Assembly: GCA_009602725.1 (NCBI GenBank)
Contig: WELB01000182.1
Coordinates: 26,913 to 38,515, forward strand
DNA length: 11,603 nucleotides
From: Spirogloea muscicola
Lineage: Eukaryota; Streptophyta; Zygnematophyceae; Spirogloeales; Spirogloeaceae
Direction: 5' to 3'
Below the pieces are notes generated by a model. The model was not told where the DNA came from and searched no databases. It worked only from the letters and a program-made list of their open reading frames with translations. Shown in pieces: positions 1 to 11,603 of this stretch. Within the stretch, counting starts at the first letter, position 1. Every line of letters begins with the position of its first letter. Position numbers and translations under genes: made by a program.

Positions 1-95
<95 letters not shown>
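1..95. repeat. 95-nt poly-C homopolymer
   Basis: The first 95 bases are all C with no interruption. The tract lies upstream of the first recognisable exon of the hydrolase gene, so it would fall in an intron or a gap of that gene. A pure run this long is unusual in nuclear DNA. Poly-G calls (poly-C on the other strand) are a known artefact of two-colour short-read chemistry, so an assembly or contig-edge artefact is at least as likely as real sequence. If real, it could form G-quadruplex or i-motif structures. Confidence 0.95.
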
Positions 96-140
96 TTCAC
101 GCCCCATTATTGCAGCTGCTCCCTCCTTCGCCTGCTGCTG

Positions 141-159
141 CTAAACCCTAAACCCTAAA
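141..159. repeat. Short plant-type telomere-like motif (CCCTAAA)2.7
   Basis: The sequence reads CTAAA CCCTAAA CCCTAAA, the C-strand form of the Arabidopsis-type telomeric repeat TTTAGGG. A CTG-rich stretch (about 130-141) precedes it, and it ends only 8 nt before the AG of a splice acceptor at 167-168. It may simply serve as the branch-point and pyrimidine region of that intron. It also matches the plant telo-box (AAACCCTA) found in some promoters, or it may be a short interstitial telomeric trace. The sequence does not decide between these. Confidence 0.7.
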
Positions 160-168
160 TCCTCACAG

Positions 169-2349
169 GACGTTGCTCACGAAGATGGGTATGGACAAGG
201 TGCACGTGCTCGCACATAGCATGGGCAGCCGCGTCGCCATCTATGCGCTGCTCCGCCTCATCCACCGCATGGAGCTTGAGAGCGCCGCAAGCATCGGCCG
301 GGTACCAATTCAGCTGGCCCTCTCTGTTAGCAGATCAATACAGCTTGCACTTGACTTGCAGCTGATTCAGCTCAAGGATAAGGTTCAGTCTTAGGATTAT
401 GGGGTAATTCTAAGCTCACACACTCTGGTGTATGTTGTATTGGCTTTCATATCCTAATGCTCTTTCAGCAATGCGGCGCTGCCTCCCTCTCTGACTGCAG
501 CTGGTGCTGGCGGCTCCCGACTTCGACATGGGCGAGTTTATGACCATTGCGCCGGACCTGGCCCAGAGCGTCGAGCGCATCACGCTCTATTGCAACTCCG
601 AGGACCAGGCTCTGCACCTGTCAAGGTCGGTCACATGAAGCTTCATCAACAAACCCCCCTCCTTCGCCCTCCCATCCGTCTCCCTTTTGATGCCTGCCGC
701 CAGTTGCTCCGCCTCTCGCCATCCTCGCTCCCACTTGCAGTCTCTGTTTCTATTCTGTCCTGCCTTCGCGTGTCTGTCATCTTGTCTGCCTCCTCTCCTC
801 ATCGTCTCTTCTTTTTCCTCCCTTTTACCATCTTCTTCTTTGGTCTTACATCCGCCCTCCAATCGTCTCCCTCACTCAGCCTTCTAACCCTTTGTGGGGG
901 CTTTCTTGAGCTCGCCGTAGGAGCAGCACAATCATGGAGAGGCCCCCAATTAGGAGCTGCTTGCACGAACTTGCCTGCTGACTCCGCAGCCGCCTTCACG
1001 TGCCGCGCACACAGGTCCTTGCATGGAGGCTACCCACGCCTCGGCGACTTCCGTGGCTTCTTGGAGATGTGAGTGCAGCTTTGCATCTCTTGGTCTTTCT
1101 GCCAGTCTCTGTCATAGACACTGCTTGCCAATTCCGCTGGCTAGTAGTGCAGCCGTGACAGGGGGAACTTGCGCTTGTTCATTCCTCTGGGGCCCTCAGG
1201 AACGACCGCAAGCACAGCTCGTTCGTTGGTGAGCTTCTGGATGCAATCGACACGACGGGCACGGACAGCAGTTGGCTGCGCCACGCATACATCTTCACAG
1301 CCTGCGGCATCATCCTCGATGCCTGCGTGGTGCGCCCCCTTGCCAGCTGTGCTGGTGCCGTCATTGCTGCAAAGTTGCAAGGTCTTGGAAGGTCTTATAC
1401 TTTGTTTCAGAAACCTGATGAGTCAGGAACCTGGTATGGTCCTGGAGTCAGATCCTCTTTGCGATCTGAAATCATACAGAGCTCGAGCTCCTCTTCTTGC
1501 CTTCTGTCTGGTTCACTATCAAAGCTAGTCAGTCTACGAAATTGGATGCAGATGCAGCCGGTTGTGTTTGCTGTGCCTGACGCAGTTATCACGGTACTTA
1601 AGGTCTCCAGCATTGTATATTTGCACCATCACGGATTACCTGGTTTCCAGGAGGCATGCACTTGCCTGAATTGTCAGCCTTGAGCGCGTGTGCATCGTCA
1701 GGTGCTGCGGCAGGGTGTGCCGCCAGCGCAGCGGAGCCGGCTTAAGCTCATGCGGCTGCCGAGCGGGCAGGCATACTGGACGTTTCAGGTGTCGCCGTCA
1801 GGAAAGATGCGCGGCAGCACAGCGTACCGGCTGGCAAGCGAGTCGGTCTCGCGCAAGAGGCAGGTCGCAGGCCTGCGGAAGAGCGACTCCATGCTACTGC
1901 GTGTCGGCAAAGGCCTTGCAACGCTGCGGCTGAGCTCCGGGAAGGGCAACAACGTGTATGTTGCCAAGGACTCAGTGGACGAGGAAACGTTAGAAACGCC
2001 TAGTTCATACCAGGCCATTGTGGACGGTCAGGAGCGAACCAGCAAGGTCTTCGACGAGATGAAGGCTGAGGTGGGGTCCCTGCGCACAACCGTGATCGGC
2101 CGAGACCTGGACATCGAGTTCACACGCAACGCAAGCAAGCGCTTTGCTGAGGATTTTCGCGCTGGCACCGGTAGCGGCAACGGCGCAGACGGGGACGAGC
2201 TGATAGTGGAGGACGAGCCCCCATCAGAGGTTGGGGGCAACGACGTGGCCTGGCCTGGCCATGGTGCTGCATGGGCAGCAGCAACGGTGGTTAAGTCGCC
2301 GATGAGCGTTACAGAAGAGTTGGTGATGGGTGGCACACTTGTGCCATGA
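169..2349 (+). CDS. DUF900-type alpha/beta hydrolase, 5'-partial, five exons
   Basis: Proposed exons are 169-301, 501-625, 1015-1068, 1200-1329 and 1702-2349, with GT-AG introns of 199, 389, 131 and 372 nt. All phases agree and give 362 residues plus TGA. The N-terminus is missing because the first exon opens with the last base of a split codon. Numbering from the first complete codon, the nucleophile elbow is A-H-S-M-G (Ser17), followed by LVLAAPDFD (45-53), ITLYCNSEDQALHLS (71-85), HGGYPRLGDF (89-98), LLDAID (116-121) and RHAY (131-134). This order is typical of the DUF900 (alpha/beta hydrolase of unknown function) family. Ser17, an Asp at 51, 53, 118 or 121, and His132 are plausible catalytic residues. 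The first Gly of the classical G-x-S-x-G is Ala, as is common in the family. Residues from about 148 onward are a single-exon tail that I do not recognise: basic near 175-205, then acidic with Gly. The substrate is unknown. No signal peptide can be judged because the N-terminus is absent. Confidence 0.85.
1702..2349 (+). other. Unrecognised C-terminal extension of the DUF900 protein (last exon)
   Basis: This 648-nt exon encodes 215 residues plus TGA and continues in frame after the hydrolase fold. Only its first 20 or so residues (RQGVPPAQRSRL and following) look like the end of the hydrolase domain. The rest has a basic Ser/Arg-rich stretch (for example SVSRKRQ), a lysine/aspartate-rich stretch that may be helical (FDEMKAEVGSL), then a Gly/Asp/Glu-rich acidic patch (GADGDELIVEDEPP) and an Ala-rich end. 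Codon third positions are G/C-rich through most of it, which supports true coding. No catalytic motif or membrane segment is evident and no family is recognised. It may be a regulatory or disordered tail. Confidence 0.7.
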
Positions 2350-2508
2350 CATGGCCACAGCTGGCGCCCGCTGCCTTGATTGCTAACAGCTGCTAATCTA
2401 AATTTCGAAATCCCAAACCCTTCTGTTATTATTGCACGGCTAGTCCAGGTAGTTTCAGGTCTTTAATCACAGTTGTCTCGCTGAGCCACGAGCCCAGCCC
2501 TCGTACTC

Positions 2509-2532
2509 CCGTGCCCAACACCGTGTCCAACA
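2509..2532. repeat. 12-bp tandem duplication in the 3' UTR
   Basis: CCGTGCCCAACA at 2509-2520 is followed directly by CCGTGTCCAACA at 2521-2532, one mismatch in twelve. It lies just upstream of the two inverted repeats. It is probably a small slippage duplication. Confidence 0.8.
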
Positions 2533-2548
2533 CCTTCGTAGATCGTTC

Positions 2549-2567
2549 TGAAGTGCTCTGCACTTCA
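2549..2567. repeat. Perfect 8-bp hairpin with 3-nt loop in the 3' UTR
   Basis: TGAAGTGC at 2549-2556 pairs perfectly with GCACTTCA at 2560-2567 across a TCT loop. It lies about 200 nt after the stop codon and 100 nt before the TGTAA signal of the same transcript, so it would be transcribed as an RNA stem-loop. Whether it affects stability or 3' processing is unknown. Confidence 0.75.
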
Positions 2568-2584
2568 TTACATGCCATGCAATG
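2566..2584. repeat. 19-bp near-perfect palindrome in the 3' UTR
   Basis: CATTACATGCCATGCAATG is almost its own reverse complement, with only one arm pair mismatched around the central base. It abuts the preceding hairpin and shares bases with it, so the two could form alternative RNA structures. Confidence 0.65.
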
Positions 2585-2669
2585 ACATGGTGGTGACTAG
2601 GTTGTGCTATCTGGGTATCAGCTGGTTATAGATCATTGGCGCATCTGAGAATGTCAGACACCTTCTGTT

Positions 2670-2674
2670 TGTAA
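2670..2674 (+). promoter_or_regulatory. TGTAA polyadenylation signal, hydrolase gene
   Basis: TGTAA occurs about 320 nt after the stop codon. Chlorophyte mRNAs typically use TGTAA some 10-20 nt before the poly(A) site, so cleavage would be expected near 2685-2695. It is assigned by position and motif only. Confidence 0.45.
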
Positions 2675-2690
2675 ATAGACTGGCACTTGT

Positions 2691-3965
2691 GTTTCTGCAG
2701 AGACTAAGGAAGGTCTACCTGGCCGCTCCTTGCGTAGATGCTGATGCAAGGATTACTTGCCTACTACTCCCGATGTTGGCTGCACCAACTCAAAAATTCG
2801 CTGCCACAATGGTCCACTAAGGCCGTGATTGTGTGCTTTGACATTAACAGTGATTTCGCTATGTCAAGCGACACTGCAAGGATGCGCTACAGCCCACAGA
2901 GTTGCCGTCAACCCAACGACGCAGTGCATGTTCACCAGGCACTTTGTCAAAAGGACAAATCAACTCTTGAAGCGTGAACTAAGTACTTCACTCTCTTGTG
3001 CAGCTGGAAGGCAAAGGAGGTAGCTATGGCAAGCCTGCAGAAAGGGTCCGAAGGGGCACAGGTATTGGCCACTATGCGCTAGGGGATGTCAGTGACTGCA
3101 GGCACTGCACTGCAGCTATGGTCAACTCAGCTTAAGGATCAAACAATTGCCTGGTGCTCCCTGTAATGACGAGGAGACATCATTGAAAGCACTGTAGTCA
3201 AGCGTGTCCACAGCCAGGGCACAATGTGCATACAATGGCGCAGCAGGTGTAGAGTCCGGGCAACATGACTGCTGCAAGGAAGAGTGGCAACATATGGAGT
3301 AGGTGATAGGCTGACACTGTGGCACGAGCTGCTCTCGCCATACTGCGCGCTTCAGTGCTGCAGCTCCAGCTACTCGAGGGCCGGCTGAGGCTCGGACTCC
3401 GTTTAACTGACATTGACATGGACAACGGCTTTCGACTTCAGGTGAAGCGACACTACCTAGACACGCCCCACTTCACAGTGTTGCCCCATACCCAGATTAA
3501 CAGGCACAATAAACAACATCTTGTCGAAGACAGAGCCCAAAAATCTGGAGCTTAAACCCCAAGGCCTTCAACCGCTTTGCATAGCTAGAGCAGATGCAAA
3601 ACACAGATGGCAGACCAGTAGGATTGACTAAAGGGGCACAAGTACTTGCTTGCAGCTGTGGGAAAAGCAAGAAAACAGGTTGGCCAGTGAAAGTGTCTGA
3701 GGAGGCACAGGTACTTTGCCAAATTGTGCAAGGGGATGGCACTGAGTGCGAGCGCTGCAAATCGACAGCTCCAGTCTGTTCAGCTTACGTAACAAAAAAC
3801 ACCATTCGTCTGCCTGCGCTACTCATGTTGCCGGAAGGGCGACAATCAAAGCACTGTTGTCGAGCGTGTCAGAGCCAGCAAGGAACAATGTGTTGTGTGA
3901 AGGCCCAGGAGGGCGTAGACTGTGAACATGCAGGGCAGCATGCCTGGCGCAAGCAAGCACGGGGG
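2691..3965. other. Intergenic / 3' flanking region between the convergent genes
   Basis: About 1.3 kb separates the likely poly(A) site of the hydrolase gene from the stop codon of the AAA gene. It must include the 3' UTR of the AAA gene, on the minus strand just below 3966. I saw no TGTAA on that strand within several hundred bases, so the AAA transcript end is not placed. The most notable content is a diverged tandem duplication (about 2999-3400 against 3651-4075). There is also a cysteine-rich plus-strand reading frame at 3594-3971. Confidence 0.7.
2999..3400 (-). pseudogene. Decayed duplicate of the AAA gene's last exon and 3' flank
   Basis: This segment aligns collinearly, same orientation, with about 3651-4075. 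Anchors shared exactly are TGCAGCTG (2999/3651), GGCACAGGTA (3055/3704), AGGGGATG (3081/3731), AAAGCACTGT (3186/3848), GCGTGTC (3202/3864), CTCGCCATA (3334/4011) and a 15-mer TGCTGCAGCTCCAGC (3356/4033). The offset drifts from about 650 to 677 through small indels. On the minus strand the part opposite the last AAA exon still reads LELQH-stop-SAQYGE where the intact exon has LELQQWNEQYGE, so the conserved Trp codon TGG is now TGA. It is a broken partial copy, not a functional exon. Weaker similarity between about 2840-2999 and 3409-3650 hints that the duplicated unit may be longer. Confidence 0.75.

Positions 3966-3971
<6 letters not shown>
3594..3971 (+). other. Cysteine-rich open frame, coding status doubtful
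   Basis: This is a 125-codon plus-strand reading frame (ATG to TAG), antisense to the AAA 3' UTR and just overlapping its stop codon. It has many cysteines, including a CSCGK stretch, ECERCK, PVCSAY, KHCCRAC and TMCC. The central part (from LCQIVQGDG to about RACQSQQ) has spacing reminiscent of an SBP-type zinc finger, including an LPALL..EGR stretch before the last Cys pair. A Tyr stands where the family has His and an early Cys is missing, and the basic end of an SBP box is absent. The duplicate copy near 3055-3210 is interrupted by TAG in the matching frame. It may be a remnant of a zinc-finger gene or a chance frame. Confidence 0.25.

Positions 3972-11603
<7,632 letters not shown>

Larger units (their letters stand above)
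2350..2690 (+). other. Probable 3' UTR of the hydrolase gene
   Basis: This stretch follows the TGA at 2347-2349. It has no credible coding, is richer in A/T than the exon before it, and ends shortly after a TGTAA motif at 2670-2674. TGTAA is the usual poly(A) signal of chlorophyte algae. A small cluster of repeats and hairpins sits at 2509-2584. The exact cleavage site cannot be seen. Confidence 0.55.

Noticed and set aside
590-1072. A 160-codon plus-strand frame between the second and third hydrolase exons
   Set aside because: It covers a pyrimidine-rich intron (626-1014) and reads as Ser/Leu/Phe-rich low complexity. The hydrolase exons on both sides need this stretch removed.

Overview
The window is eukaryotic nuclear DNA. 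It holds two multi-exon, intron-rich protein genes that face each other with their 3' ends (convergent), and both run off the window at their 5' ends. The introns are short (about 110-400 nt), GT-AG, and almost all end in CAG. The closest relatives I recognise for the larger gene are land-plant and green-algal AAA ATPases. A (CCCTAAA)n motif of the Arabidopsis type and a TGTAA polyadenylation signal also point to a chlorophyte green alga. The moderate GC content suits a trebouxiophyte better than Chlamydomonas, but that is inference and class level is uncertain.

Layout. Positions 1-95 are an unbroken C homopolymer, possibly an assembly artefact. It is followed by a 2.7-copy telomere-like motif at the end of an intron. 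Positions 169-2349 (+) are five exons of a DUF900-type alpha/beta hydrolase with a long unrecognised C-terminal tail. Positions 2350 to about 2690 are its 3' UTR, with hairpins and a TGTAA signal. Positions 2690-3965 are intergenic or 3' flanking DNA. They include a decayed direct duplicate of the 3' end of the neighbouring gene, and a cysteine-rich plus-strand reading frame of unclear status. Positions 3966-11603 (-) are 22 exons encoding the last 967 residues of a plant-type MSP1/ATAD1-like AAA ATPase.

I rebuilt the AAA protein exon by exon. Every junction keeps frame and restores family-conserved sequence across the splice. In order the protein has: a Gly-rich linker; a degenerate first AAA-like module whose Walker A has lost its Lys and Thr; a 179-residue Ala-rich low-complexity insert; an SH3/CAP-Gly-like module; the rest of the degenerate module; a helical linker; and a complete catalytic AAA core (Walker A, pore loop, Walker B, sensor 1, arginine fingers).

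There is no sign that the two genes share a pathway. No tRNA, rRNA, CRISPR array or complete mobile element was seen. The most interesting features are the pseudo-AAA/CAP-Gly-like architecture, the decayed duplication of the AAA 3' end with its conserved Trp turned into a stop, and the odd poly-C/telomere-motif edge.
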